From CAIWHR01 sp963788185 (GTDB taxonomy: Bacteria > Pseudomonadota > Gammaproteobacteria > Burkholderiales > Casimicrobiaceae): a stretch of 64,000 nucleotides of DNA. Every line of letters starts with the position of its first letter. Positions within the stretch are counted from its first letter, which is position 1. Positions 17,281 to 25,863 of the stretch are shown here, in pieces. Under the pieces are notes generated by a model that saw only the letters and a program-made list of their open reading frames with translations, was not told the origin of the DNA and ran no database searches. The stretch spans positions 186,001 through 250,000 of the forward strand of contig CAWBGE010000023.1 in NCBI GenBank assembly GCA_963788185.1, read 5' to 3'. A program made the position numbers and the translations under genes.

Positions 17281-18699
17281 TCAGGACGAATGTCGGCCGA
17301 GGCTCGGTTGCCTGGGATCGTATTTCCAGCCGGGCACGAGGTATTGCATCGCCATCGCGTCGTCGCGGGCGCCGCTGCCCACTTGTTTGTACAGCTCGTG
17401 GGCGCGCAGCAACTGGTCCATGTCGGGCTCGATGCCGAGGCCGGGTCGATCGGGCACGGCAACGCAGCCGTCGACGATGCGCAAAGGCTCCCGCGTCAAC
17501 CGCTCCTGACCCTCCTGCCAGATCCAGTGCGTGTCGATCGCGGTGATGTGGCCCGGCGCCGCCGCCGCCACGTGCGTGAACATCGCCAGCGAGATGTCGA
17601 AGTGGTTGTTGGAGTGCGAGCCCCAGGTGAGCCCCCACTCGTTGCACAGCTGCGCGACGCGCACGGAACCCTGCATGGTCCAGAAATGCGGGTCGGCGAG
17701 CGGAATGTCGACCGCGTGCAGCTGGATCGAATGCCCCAGTTGCCGCCAATCCGTGGCGATCATGTTGGTGGCGGTGGGGATGCCCGTCGCCTGCCTGAAC
17801 TCGGCCATGATCTCGCGGCCGGAATACACGCCCTCGGGGCCGCAGGGATCCTCGGCGTAGGTCAGCAGGTGGCGCTGATGGCGGCACAGCGCGATCGCCT
17901 CGTCCAGCGACCACGCTCCGTTGGGATCGAGCGTGATGCCCGCGCCGGGAAACCGGGCCCGCAGTGCGGCGATGGCTTCCATCTCCTCGCTGCCGCGCAT
18001 CACGCCGCCCTTCAGCTTGAAGTCGCAAAATCCATAGCGCGCCGCGGCGGCTTCAGCCTGGAGGACGATCGCCGCCGGGGTCAATGCCGGCTCGTGCCGC
18101 AACCGCAGCCAGTCATCCCGGGCTCCGGCGTCGGCGAGGTAGGGCAGGTCCGTCCTGCTGCGGTCGCCCACGTAGAACAGATAGGCAAGCATCCGCGCCG
18201 AATCGCGCTGCTGGCCGTTGCCGAGCAGCGCGGCCACCGGCACGTTCAGGAACTGACCGAAGAGGTCCAGCAGCGCGGCTTCGACCGCGGTGATGACGTT
18301 GTCCATCCGCAGGTTGATCTCGTGCGGCTGCTTCAGCACCGCCGCCTCGGAGGCCGACGTCACCTGGTGCACGGTCGCCTGGTGCGCCGCGTTTCGGCCG
18401 CCCGACAGCGCGCGCCGCATGCCGTTCAGGATGCCGTTGTAGAGCCCCAGCGGCTGGCCGACGACGAGATCGCGGCAGCGCTCGAGTGCCCGCCGGATAC
18501 CCTCGCCGCCGGGGACCTCCCCCACGCCGACACGCCCTGCGCTGTCCTTCAGCATCACCACATTGCGGGTGAAATAGGGGCCGTGGGCACCGCACAGGTT
18601 CAGCAGCATGCTGTCCTGTCCGGCGACCGGGATCACCTGCATGTCGACGACCCGCGGCGTAGCGGCAGCGGTGCCACCCCCGATTGCAGCCTCGGTCAT
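17281..18699 (-). CDS. gudD: glucarate dehydratase
   Basis: A 472-residue enolase-superfamily enzyme that dehydrates D-glucarate (and L-idarate) to 5-keto-4-deoxyglucarate. The catalytic lysines are in FKLKGGVMRG. Metal ligands lie in LDPNGAWS, AEDPCGPEG and TNMIAT. The catalytic histidine is in WGSHSNNHFD. The N-terminal capping domain reads VIPVAGQDSMLLNLCGAH as in GudD. The length slightly exceeds that of E. coli GudD (446) because of an extended N-terminus. It sits 25 bases after tctA in a transport-catabolism operon, under a divergent GntR regulator. Confidence 0.95.
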   Translation of the reverse strand: MTEAAIGGGTAAATPRVVDMQVIPVAGQDSMLLNLCGAHGPYFTRNVVMLKDSAGRVGVGEVPGGEGIRRALERCRDLVVGQPLGLYNGILNGMRRALSGGRNAAHQATVHQVTSASEAAVLKQPHEINLRMDNVITAVEAALLDLFGQFLNVPVAALLGNGQQRDSARMLAYLFYVGDRSRTDLPYLADAGARDDWLRLRHEPALTPAAIVLQAEAAAARYGFCDFKLKGGVMRGSEEMEAIAALRARFPGAGITLDPNGAWSLDEAIALCRHQRHLLTYAEDPCGPEGVYSGREIMAEFRQATGIPTATNMIATDWRQLGHSIQLHAVDIPLADPHFWTMQGSVRVAQLCNEWGLTWGSHSNNHFDISLAMFTHVAAAAPGHITAIDTHWIWQEGQERLTREPLRIVDGCVAVPDRPGLGIEPDMDQLLRAHELYKQVGSGARDDAMAMQYLVPGWKYDPRQPSLGRHSS

Positions 18700-18724
18700 T
18701 GCCCCGCTCCCTTCTCCATCCGGA

Positions 18725-20230
18725 TCAAGGCTCTTCGGCGAAGGCTTCTTCGCGCTTCTTGCGCAGCACCGGCAGCAGCACGGTGACCATGGCCAGGGCG
18801 GCGAGGATCAGCATCGTCAGGCTGATCGGCCGCGTCAGCAGCACCATCGGATCGCCCTTCGACAACAACAGCGCCCGGCGCAGGAACTCCTCCATCATCG
18901 GCCCCAGGATGAAGCCCAGCAGCATCGGCGCCGGCTCGCACTCCAGCTTGCGCCAGATGTAGCCGACGAAGCCGAACACCGCCATGGTGAAGACGTCGAA
19001 CGACGTGTTCGACAGGCTGAATACCCCGATCGCGCAGAACACGATGATCGCCGGATACAGCAGGTGGTAGGGCACCTGCACCATCTTCACCCACAGCCCG
19101 ATCAGCGGCAGATTGAGCACCACCAGGAAGAAGTTGCCGATCCACATCGACACCACCAGCCCCCAGAACAGCGCCGGCTGCTCGACCATCACCGACGGCC
19201 CCGGCTGGATGCCCTGGATGATCATCGCCCCGATCATCAGCGCCATCACCGGGTTCGACGGAATCCCCAGCGTCAGCATCGGGATGAACGACGCCTGCGC
19301 GCCGGCATTGTTGGCCGCCTCCGGCGCCGCCACGCCCTGGATCGCGCCCTTGCCGAAATTGGCCGAGTTCTTCGATACTTTCTTCTCCAGCGCATAGGCC
19401 GAGAACGACGACAGCATCGCCCCGCCCCCCGGCAGGATGCCCAGGATCGACCCCAACGCAGTGCCGCGCAGCACCGACGGGGTGATGTCCTTGAAGTCCT
19501 GCTTGGTCAGCATCAGCCCGGTCACCTTCTTCACCAGCAGGTTGCGGTCCGACTCGTTCTCCAGGTTGCCGATGATCTCGCCCAGCCCGAACACCCCCAT
19601 CGCCACCACCACGAAGTTGATGCCGTCGGTCAGTTCCGGCACGTCGAAGCTGAAGCGGGCCACGCCCGAATTGACGTCGGTGCCGACGATGCCCAGCAAG
19701 AGCCCGAACACGATCATCCCCAGCGCGTGCAGCAGCGAGCCGTGCGCCAGCACCACCGACGCCACCAGCCCCAGCACCATCAGCGAGAAGTACTCGGCCG
19801 GCCCGAACTTCAGCGCCACCTCGGCCAGCGGCGGCGAGAACAGCGCGATCAGGACGGTGGTCACCGTGCCGGCGAAGAACGACGACCAGGCCGCCGTCGC
19901 CAGCGCCTTGCCGGCACGGCCCTGTTTGGCCATCTGGTGGCCGTCCAGCGCCGTCACTACCGACGACGCCTCCCCCGGCAGGTTGACCAGGATCGCCGTG
20001 GTGGAACCGCCGTACTGGGCGCCGTAGAAGATGCCGGCCAGCATGATCAGCGCCGACACCGGCGGCAGGCCGAAGGTGATCGGCAGCAGCATGGCGATGG
20101 TCGCCACCGGCCCCAGCCCCGGCAGCACGCCGATGGCGGTGCCCAGCAGCACGCCGATGAAGCAGTAGGCCAGATTGATGAAGCTGGCGGCGGTCTGCAG
20201 CCCGAGGTAGAGATTGGCAAAGACTTCCAT
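18725..20230 (-). CDS. tctA: tripartite tricarboxylate transporter large permease TctA
   Basis: A 501-residue membrane protein with about twelve helices. TctA motifs are clear: GVLLGTAIGVLPGLGPVATIAML, given here in part, YGAQYGGSTTAILVNLPGE, and GIPSNPVMALMIGAM. The second in-frame ATG, at 20230, was chosen because GGGGG lies seven bases upstream. The first, at 20236, would leave no room for the ribosome. It forms the proton-driven channel of a Bug-dependent uptake system. Adjacent gudD and aldolase genes indicate an aldarate such as glucarate. It follows tctB by 13 bases. Confidence 0.95.
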   Translation of the reverse strand: MEVFANLYLGLQTAASFINLAYCFIGVLLGTAIGVLPGLGPVATIAMLLPITFGLPPVSALIMLAGIFYGAQYGGSTTAILVNLPGEASSVVTALDGHQMAKQGRAGKALATAAWSSFFAGTVTTVLIALFSPPLAEVALKFGPAEYFSLMVLGLVASVVLAHGSLLHALGMIVFGLLLGIVGTDVNSGVARFSFDVPELTDGINFVVVAMGVFGLGEIIGNLENESDRNLLVKKVTGLMLTKQDFKDITPSVLRGTALGSILGILPGGGAMLSSFSAYALEKKVSKNSANFGKGAIQGVAAPEAANNAGAQASFIPMLTLGIPSNPVMALMIGAMIIQGIQPGPSVMVEQPALFWGLVVSMWIGNFFLVVLNLPLIGLWVKMVQVPYHLLYPAIIVFCAIGVFSLSNTSFDVFTMAVFGFVGYIWRKLECEPAPMLLGFILGPMMEEFLRRALLLSKGDPMVLLTRPISLTMLILAALAMVTVLLPVLRKKREEAFAEEP

Positions 20231-20243
20231 GTGCATGCCCCCG

Positions 20244-20708
20244 TCAGCCGCCGAACCAGGATCCGAGCAGGGGGATCGGCAGCCCCAGACCCTTGACGAA
20301 CACCAGCACGCAGAACAGCACCAGCACGATCGCCGCCGCCAGCGCCCTCCACTCGAAGCGGAACCTGGCACTGGCCGACGCACTGCCCAAGATCAGCACC
20401 ACCAGCGCGATGACCAGCCCGGCCCGGCTCAGCAGGAAGCCGAACGCCACCGTCGACGCCAGCACGATCGCCGCCTGCCGCCAGGCGAACCCCCCGAACG
20501 GCGGCCCCTCCTTGCGCACCCCGCGCAGCAGCGCCAGCGCGCCGAACAACATCAGCAGTCCCGACAGCACCGACGGGAAATACCCCGGACCCATGCGACT
20601 GGCCGTTCCGAAGTTGTAGCCCCGCGCGATCCAGAACGCGAACGCCCCAAAACCCACGTACATCACGCCCGTCCAGAAATCCTTCGGGCTCTTGATCAGC
20701 GTAGACAC
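20244..20708 (-). CDS. tctB: tripartite tricarboxylate transporter small permease TctB
   Basis: A 154-residue protein with four predicted membrane helices. The family opening is KDFWTGVMYVGFGAFAFWIARGY, given here in part, followed by GPGYFPSVLSGLLMLFG, the conserved Gly-Pro-Gly-Tyr-Phe-Pro signature. It is the small membrane partner of TctA. It is separated by 254 bases from the truncated Bug gene, a larger gap than usual, which may reflect the same rearrangement that damaged the receptor. Confidence 0.93.
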   Translation of the reverse strand: MSTLIKSPKDFWTGVMYVGFGAFAFWIARGYNFGTASRMGPGYFPSVLSGLLMLFGALALLRGVRKEGPPFGGFAWRQAAIVLASTVAFGFLLSRAGLVIALVVLILGSASASARFRFEWRALAAAIVLVLFCVLVFVKGLGLPIPLLGSWFGG

Positions 20709-20962
20709 GTGTTATCTCCCCAGATGTGGCGCCGCCGGCGCGAGCCCGACGACACTCCTCTTCTCAGCGCGTGCAACGATCTGCCGACGCCGGCCGTCCC
20801 CGACCGGCGACGCCCCGGATGCGCGCATCGCCGGACCGATAAAAAATGCAAGGATACGCGCGGTGCCCGTGTCTGCGTGTTGACGGATGACAAGGTTCGC
20901 GACTGCAGCCGGCCAAGTGCAGGCGCCCAGCACCCCGTTTCGCAAATGCGAATCGGTGTACC

Positions 20963-21334
20963 TCAATCAGCCTTGGCGCCCGACTTCCTGACCAGATCTG
21001 CCATCCGCGGAATGTCGACCTGCATCAGCGCCGCCAATGCCTCGGGCGAGCTGCCAACGACTTCCATGCCGAGGGAGTTGGCGAGCTTGTCGCGGTTGTC
21101 CTTGTTGTTCTTGAGACGTTTGACGATGTCTTCGTTGAGGCGCTGGATGATCGGCTTCGGCGTTCCCTTCGGTGCAAACACCGCCTGCCACGACACCGAC
21201 TCGAAACCCTTGACGCCCGCTTCGATCATCGTCGGCGTGTCGGGCGCCAGCGCCGAGCGCGTCGGCGACGTCACCGCCAGCAGCTTGAGCTTGCCGGCAT
21301 TGGCCAGCGCCGCGAGTGATCGGAAGCGATGCAT
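20963..21334 (-). pseudogene. internally deleted Bug/TctC receptor
   Basis: This 123-codon frame has a good AGGAG six bases before its ATG and starts MHRFRSLAALA, like a Bug signal peptide. It then jumps straight into the C-terminal third of a Bug protein (NAGKLKLLAVTSPTRSALAPD...EAGVKGFES...FAPKGTP). Aligned by eye to the intact receptor at 35023-35997, the matching part begins near residue 210, so about 200 residues including most of both lobes are missing. The join is in frame and at low-complexity alanine-rich sequence. The product could not form a binding cleft. It stands where the glucarate receptor should be. Confidence 0.8.
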
Positions 21335-21395
21335 CTCCGTCTCCTGGGCTGGCTCGAGGGTTGCTGAGAGGGGTGCTGGATAGTGAGTTTTTTAG

Positions 21396-21413
21396 ACGTA
21401 TGTCGTCATACGT
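21396..21413. promoter_or_regulatory. putative GntR operator palindrome
   Basis: ACGTATG and CATACGT form a perfect 7-bp inverted repeat around TCGT, between the divergent GntR gene and the receptor-tctBA-gudD-aldolase operon. A related half-site, TGGTATGAT, follows at 21423-21431. FadR-type regulators bind short dyads in just such positions. Confidence 0.5.
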
Positions 21414-21502
21414 CGTATTTCATGGTATGATTTTATGAGTGTAAATGCAAGCGTGCAGATAGGGCACTCCGGCACGACACCCCGGCGACCCCCCGAAAAT
21501 TC

Positions 21503-22240
21503 ATGACCGACACCAGCTCCCCGAGTCTCCCGCGCAAGCGCAGGCGAAGCCTCGCCCAGCAGGTGGTCGACGATCTGGCTTCCCGCATCCGCGCCGGCGA
21601 GTATCGGCCAGGTGACAAGTTGCCGACCGAGCCGGACGTCATGGCGCAGCAGGGCGTCAGCCGCACCGTCGTGCGCGAAGCCATGTCGCGGCTGCAGGCC
21701 TCGGGGCTGGTGGCAACGCGGCACGGCGTGGGGACTTTCGTCCTCGATGCGTCGGCCTCCTGGCCGCTGGACATGGGCACGGTGGCGACCATTCGCGACA
21801 CCCTCGCGATGCTCGAATTGCGAGTCAGTCTCGAAACCGAAGCGGCGGGCCTCGCCGCCCTGCGCCGCAACGATGTCCAGCTCGCGGCGATGCGCGCCGC
21901 CGTGCAGGCGTTCGACGACGACATTGCGCGAGGCGGCGACGCCATCGGCGCCGATTTCGACTTCCACGTCCAGATCGCGCTGGCGACGGGAAACCGCTAT
22001 TTCGAGAACATCCTCCGGCACCTTGGAACCACGACGATACCGCGCACCCGGATCGACACCCCTCGACTCGTCTCCGAGTCCGGGCCGAGCTACCTGCAGC
22101 GCAGCAACCGCGAGCACGAGGAGATCCTCGAGGCCGTCGCGCGACGGGATCCGGAAGGCGCCCAGGCAGCGATGCGGATGCACCTCACCAACAGCCGCGA
22201 GCGTCTGCGCCGCGCCTCGGAAGAGACGTCCGGCGCCTGA
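21503..22240 (+). CDS. FadR-subfamily GntR transcriptional regulator
   Basis: A 245-residue regulator. The winged helix spans residues 15-85 (LAQQVVDDLASRIRAGEY, LPTEPDVMAQQGVSRTVVREAM, GLVATRHGVGTFV). An all-helical FCD domain follows, with metal-binding histidines suggested by FDFHVQIALATGN, REHEEILEA and MRMHLTNS. FCD domains sense organic acids. The divergent position against the glucarate operon, with a perfect dyad in between, makes it the likely glucarate-responsive repressor. It ends one base before an open frame leading to the acetate kinase fusion, but that gene's own start lies 260 bases away. Confidence 0.92.
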   Translation: MTDTSSPSLPRKRRRSLAQQVVDDLASRIRAGEYRPGDKLPTEPDVMAQQGVSRTVVREAMSRLQASGLVATRHGVGTFVLDASASWPLDMGTVATIRDTLAMLELRVSLETEAAGLAALRRNDVQLAAMRAAVQAFDDDIARGGDAIGADFDFHVQIALATGNRYFENILRHLGTTTIPRTRIDTPRLVSESGPSYLQRSNREHEEILEAVARRDPEGAQAAMRMHLTNSRERLRRASEETSGA

Positions 22241-22378
22241 GTGCGGATTCCGGTACACCCGGATCGCGTGCGCTCGGCTTCGCCACGCACTTCGGCGGCC
22301 GGCACGCAGGCGTCCCCAGGCCCGCAAGCCGCCCGGATCGCGCTGTCGAAGGCGCTCCGGGCGATCGCCATTGGCGCA

Positions 22379-22445
22379 CTTGTGCAACAAATCGGGCGCT
22401 GTGCGCACAAATGCCGCACGCCGTTCAAGTCGTTTTGTGCAATGC
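22379..22445 (+). promoter_or_regulatory. repeated TTGTGC sites upstream of the kinase-PduL fusion
   Basis: Three copies of TTGTGC or its complement occur here: TTGTGCAA at 22380-22387, the palindrome TGTGCGCACA at 22400-22409, and TTTTGTGCAA at 22433-22442. Their clustering just upstream of 22502 suggests an activator or repressor site. The cognate protein is unknown. Confidence 0.35.
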
Positions 22446-22501
22446 AGCACTATGCTAATCTCACGCCATTGACGCGGCAGCCGCCGCAGCGATTTGCTTT
22501 C

Positions 22502-24820
22502 ATGACCCAATCCGAGCTGACCAGTCTTCTCCTTGCGAAGGTGCCCCTGTTCGAGGACTTCGACGCAGCCGCCGTGGCGGAGATTGCCGCACGCTCCGAA
22601 CTGTGCACTTTCGAAGGCAACGAAGCGATCGTCGAATGCGGCGACCCAGGTCTGTTCCTGGGCGTGCTGGTCAGCGGGCACGCCGAAGTGTCGGTTCCCG
22701 ACAACACGGGCGGGCGCGTCACCGTCGGGCGTCTGAACGACGGCGACGTATTCGGCGAAGCCCCGATGCTGACCGGCGACCCGCACGCTGCCAACGTCGT
22801 CGCCGGCAACCGCTGTTTCGTGCTGCAGATCGGCCGCGACGTGTTCGCAACCCGGCTGCTGACCAATCCCCGGACCATCGCCCGGCTGACGAGGCTCCTC
22901 GCCGAGCGCGCCCGCGCCCATCCGAGCGATGCTGCGAGCGGCAGCGCGGCGCCCGCTCCGGAGGATCCTTACCTGCTCAGCGTGAAGACCGACGACCCCG
23001 GCAAGATCCTGACCGTCAATTTCGGGATCATGCAGACGCGCTTCGGCGTCCGCGACACGCAGGACGAGACGCTGAATGTCCACGGCGTAATCGATCACGG
23101 CGGTGATGCCGGTGTCCGCATCCGGCTCACCGCAGGCGGCGTGACGACGACGATCCCGCGTCCGGCGTTTCCGCCGGCACAGTTCTTCCCGGTGATGTTC
23201 GAGTCGTTGCAGACGCTCGACGCGCGCTACCAGTTTTCGCCGCACGACGTCATCGCCGTCGGCCACCGCGTCACCCACGGCGGCAACAAATTTTCCAGCG
23301 CCGCCGTCATCACGCCCGCGGTCATCGGCGACATCGAGGCGCTGTCGGTGTTCGCGCCGCAGCACAATCCGATCAATCTGGCCGGCATCCGCGAGGGAAT
23401 GACCGCGTTCCCCGCGATTCCGCACGTCGCCGTCTTCGATACCGCGTTTCACCAGACGCTGCCGACGTACGCGTACCTCTACGGCCTTCCCTACGAGTAC
23501 TACAAGCAGGAGGGCATCCGCCGCTACGGCTTCCACGGCACCTCGCACCGCTTCGTCTCGCTCAAGGTCGCCGAAACCCTGCGCCGTCCCCTGGGCGAAC
23601 TCGAGATCATCTCCTGCCACCTGGGCGTGGGTGCCTCGCTGTGCGCGATCGACCATGGCCGCAGCGTCGACACGTCGATGGGCATGACGCCCTCCGACGG
23701 CCTGATCATGGCGACCCGCTCCGGAAGCCTGGATCCGGCGGTGATGATCCACCTGATGCAGCACTACCATCTCAAGCCGGACGAACTCTCGCAGCTCATC
23801 AACTCCGAAAGCGGGCTCAAGGGCATTTCCGGAATTTCCGCCGACATCGCCGAGATCGAGAAGGCCGCCGACGACGGGCATCATCGGGCGCTGCTGGCCC
23901 ACAAGGCGTTCTGCTACCAGATCCGCAAGAACATCGGCGCCTATGTCGCCGCGATGGGCGGTGTCGACGTGCTGGCGTTCACCGGCAGCATCGGCGAGAC
24001 CAGCCCCACGGTGCGCAGCCTCGCCTGCCAGGGCCTGGGCTGGATGGGGATCAAGCTCGACGAAGGAAAGAATCGCAACCTCGCGCAATTGGATTCGCAC
24101 GCCCTGATCTCGACCGACGATTCGCCGGTGAAGATCGTCGTCATCGCCAACAACGACGACCGCCTGCTCGCCTGGGAGACATTGCGCGCGATCGAGCGCG
24201 ACCAGATCAGCGTCGCGATCAGGGGCAAGGAGAAGGAAGCGCCGATTCCGATCGAGGTGTCGGCGCACCATGTGCACCTGTCGCAGGCCGATGTCGAACG
24301 CCTCTTCGGACCCGGCCACCAGCTCACCCCGGAAGTGGAACTCTCGCAGCCGGGTCAGTTCGCCTGTGCCGAAAAGGTCGACCTGATCGGTCCCAAGGGC
24401 AGGATCGCGAACGTGCGCGTCCTGGGGCCTACGCGCAAGGAAACGCAGGTCGAGATCGCCATGACCGAGCAGTTCAAGGTCGGCATCAACCCGCCCATCC
24501 GCGAGTCCGGCGATCTCGTCAACACCCCGGGGATCACGCTGCAGGGGCCTTTTGGCACCGCCACGCTGGATCGCGGCGTGATCTGCGCCCAGCGCCACAT
24601 CCACATGACGCCGGAAGACGCCATGCGCTTCCGCCTGCGCGACAAGTATGTCGTCCGGGTGCGGATCGAGGGCGATCGGGGACTGATCTTCGGCGACGTC
24701 GTCGTGCGCGTCAATCCGGGCTACCGGCTGTCGATGCACATCGATACCGACGAAGGCAACGCCGCCAGCATCCAGACCGGAATGATCGGCTTCATCGACG
24801 AGATCCAGAGCCGATATTGA
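22502..24820 (+). CDS. fusion protein: cNMP-binding-like domain + acetate kinase + PduL phosphotransacylase
   Basis: A 772-residue three-part protein. Residues 10-135 match the cyclic-nucleotide-binding fold (VPLFEDFDAAAVAEIA, GDVFGEAPMLTGDPHAAN), but the phosphate-binding arginine is histidine. Residues 165-565 are acetate/propionate kinase (VGHRVTHGG, VFDTAFHQTLP, YGFHGTSHR, MATRSGSLDP, FTGSIGETSP). Its usual NxGSSS is NFGIMQ and HLGNG is HLGVG. Residues 580-772 are a complete PduL acyltransferase with both zinc motifs (SAHHVHLS, CAQRHIHMTP) and HIDTDEGNAA. Together the parts could convert acyl-CoA to carboxylate plus ATP, or the reverse. The ATG at 22502 begins the conserved fold. An in-frame ATG at 22442 would add 20 residues. 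Confidence 0.9.
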   Translation: MTQSELTSLLLAKVPLFEDFDAAAVAEIAARSELCTFEGNEAIVECGDPGLFLGVLVSGHAEVSVPDNTGGRVTVGRLNDGDVFGEAPMLTGDPHAANVVAGNRCFVLQIGRDVFATRLLTNPRTIARLTRLLAERARAHPSDAASGSAAPAPEDPYLLSVKTDDPGKILTVNFGIMQTRFGVRDTQDETLNVHGVIDHGGDAGVRIRLTAGGVTTTIPRPAFPPAQFFPVMFESLQTLDARYQFSPHDVIAVGHRVTHGGNKFSSAAVITPAVIGDIEALSVFAPQHNPINLAGIREGMTAFPAIPHVAVFDTAFHQTLPTYAYLYGLPYEYYKQEGIRRYGFHGTSHRFVSLKVAETLRRPLGELEIISCHLGVGASLCAIDHGRSVDTSMGMTPSDGLIMATRSGSLDPAVMIHLMQHYHLKPDELSQLINSESGLKGISGISADIAEIEKAADDGHHRALLAHKAFCYQIRKNIGAYVAAMGGVDVLAFTGSIGETSPTVRSLACQGLGWMGIKLDEGKNRNLAQLDSHALISTDDSPVKIVVIANNDDRLLAWETLRAIERDQISVAIRGKEKEAPIPIEVSAHHVHLSQADVERLFGPGHQLTPEVELSQPGQFACAEKVDLIGPKGRIANVRVLGPTRKETQVEIAMTEQFKVGINPPIRESGDLVNTPGITLQGPFGTATLDRGVICAQRHIHMTPEDAMRFRLRDKYVVRVRIEGDRGLIFGDVVVRVNPGYRLSMHIDTDEGNAASIQTGMIGFIDEIQSRY

Positions 24821-24821
24821 A

Positions 24822-24837
24822 GCGCGCCGCGGCGCGC
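24822..24837. terminator. GC-rich palindrome between convergent genes
   Basis: A perfect 16-base palindrome (GCGCGCCGCGGCGCGC) lies directly after the fusion gene's stop and before the convergent AEC transporter's end. It could stop transcription both ways, though it has no T-run and no room for a loop. Confidence 0.25.
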
Positions 24838-24858
24838 GATCTGCCGTGAGCTCGCCGA

Positions 24859-25815
24859 TCAGGGCGCGGGCATCCAGCCCGGGACCGCGCTCATGATCCA
24901 CAACGCGCCACTGATGGTCAGGAACGAAAGCACCGTGGTCGCGAGCAGCGCAGCCGCGCAGAACCCTTCGAGGCCGTGCTTCTGCGCGAGGATCGGGTAG
25001 ATGGATAGCATCGGCATGCATGCAAGCGTCACCGCGGCCGTGCGCAGCAGCGGATCGATCGGCGGCAACAGCAGCAGGAACGCGACGACCGCGAGCGGGT
25101 GCAGGATCAGCTTGCCCGCCGCGACGAGCGAAGCGTCGGCCAGCATGCCTTTGACCCGGAGACCGACCAGCGACCCGCCGATGACGAACAGCGCCACGGC
25201 CGTCGATGCCAGCGCGAAGAGTTCGATGGTCCGCGACACCGGCGCCGGCAGGCGGATGCCCAGCAGCGCGAAGGCAAACCCGGCGCCGATCGCGAGGATC
25301 AGCGGGTTCGTGAGCACCCGGCCCAGCGACCGCAGCGCCACGCGCTGCCACGTGTCGCCCGCCTGGCCGCGGCCGTCCAGCATCGCAAATATCAACGGAA
25401 ACAGCAGCAGGTTCTCGACGATCATCGACAGCGCGAGCGCCGCCGCGGCGGGCGGCCCCAGGAACTGCAGGATGATCGGATAGCCGACGAATCCGCTGTT
25501 CGAGAACGATGCGCCCAGTCCCACCAGCACCGCTTGCGGAAGATCCCGCTTCTGGCCGAAGCGCGCGTAGGCGATGGTGCCGAACAGCACGACCAGCGAA
25601 CCGCCGGCGTACGCCGCGAGGTACACAGGATTGAGGACTTCGGCGATCGAGCGCTCCGCCAGCGCCCGAAACAGCAGCGCGGGAAGCGCGAGGTTGATGA
25701 CGAATCTCCCCAGCACGCGCAGGTCCGCCTTCGAGAACATGCCCTGGCGGCCGGCGAGAAAACCGATCGCGATGATGATGTAGATCGGGCCGGTGATGGC
25801 AAGTACGTCAAGCAT
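24859..25815 (-). CDS. AEC family transporter
   Basis: A 318-residue membrane protein of the auxin efflux carrier family, with ten predicted helices in two five-helix halves. Recognisable features are the N-terminal TGPIYIIIAIGFLAGRQG, the first-half ALPALLFRAL, and the NSGFVGYPI motif with the conserved asparagine of the broken helix. Bacterial members move malate, malonate or other carboxylates. It is convergent with the acetate-kinase fusion and lies 48 bases downstream of the protease gene, on the same strand as it. Substrate is unknown. Confidence 0.88.
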   Translation of the reverse strand: MLDVLAITGPIYIIIAIGFLAGRQGMFSKADLRVLGRFVINLALPALLFRALAERSIAEVLNPVYLAAYAGGSLVVLFGTIAYARFGQKRDLPQAVLVGLGASFSNSGFVGYPIILQFLGPPAAAALALSMIVENLLLFPLIFAMLDGRGQAGDTWQRVALRSLGRVLTNPLILAIGAGFAFALLGIRLPAPVSRTIELFALASTAVALFVIGGSLVGLRVKGMLADASLVAAGKLILHPLAVVAFLLLLPPIDPLLRTAAVTLACMPMLSIYPILAQKHGLEGFCAAALLATTVLSFLTISGALWIMSAVPGWMPAP

Positions 25816-25863
25816 GCGGTGCCGCGTCCGGCCGGCGGGTCGAACGCGCCGGTGGCGGACGAC

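Noticed and set aside
21392..25351. A minus-strand open frame of more than 1300 codons across the GntR and kinase-fusion genes
   Set aside because: It is antisense to two well-recognised proteins. Its translation is arginine/alanine/histidine-rich with no domain, as expected from GC-rich shadow frames.
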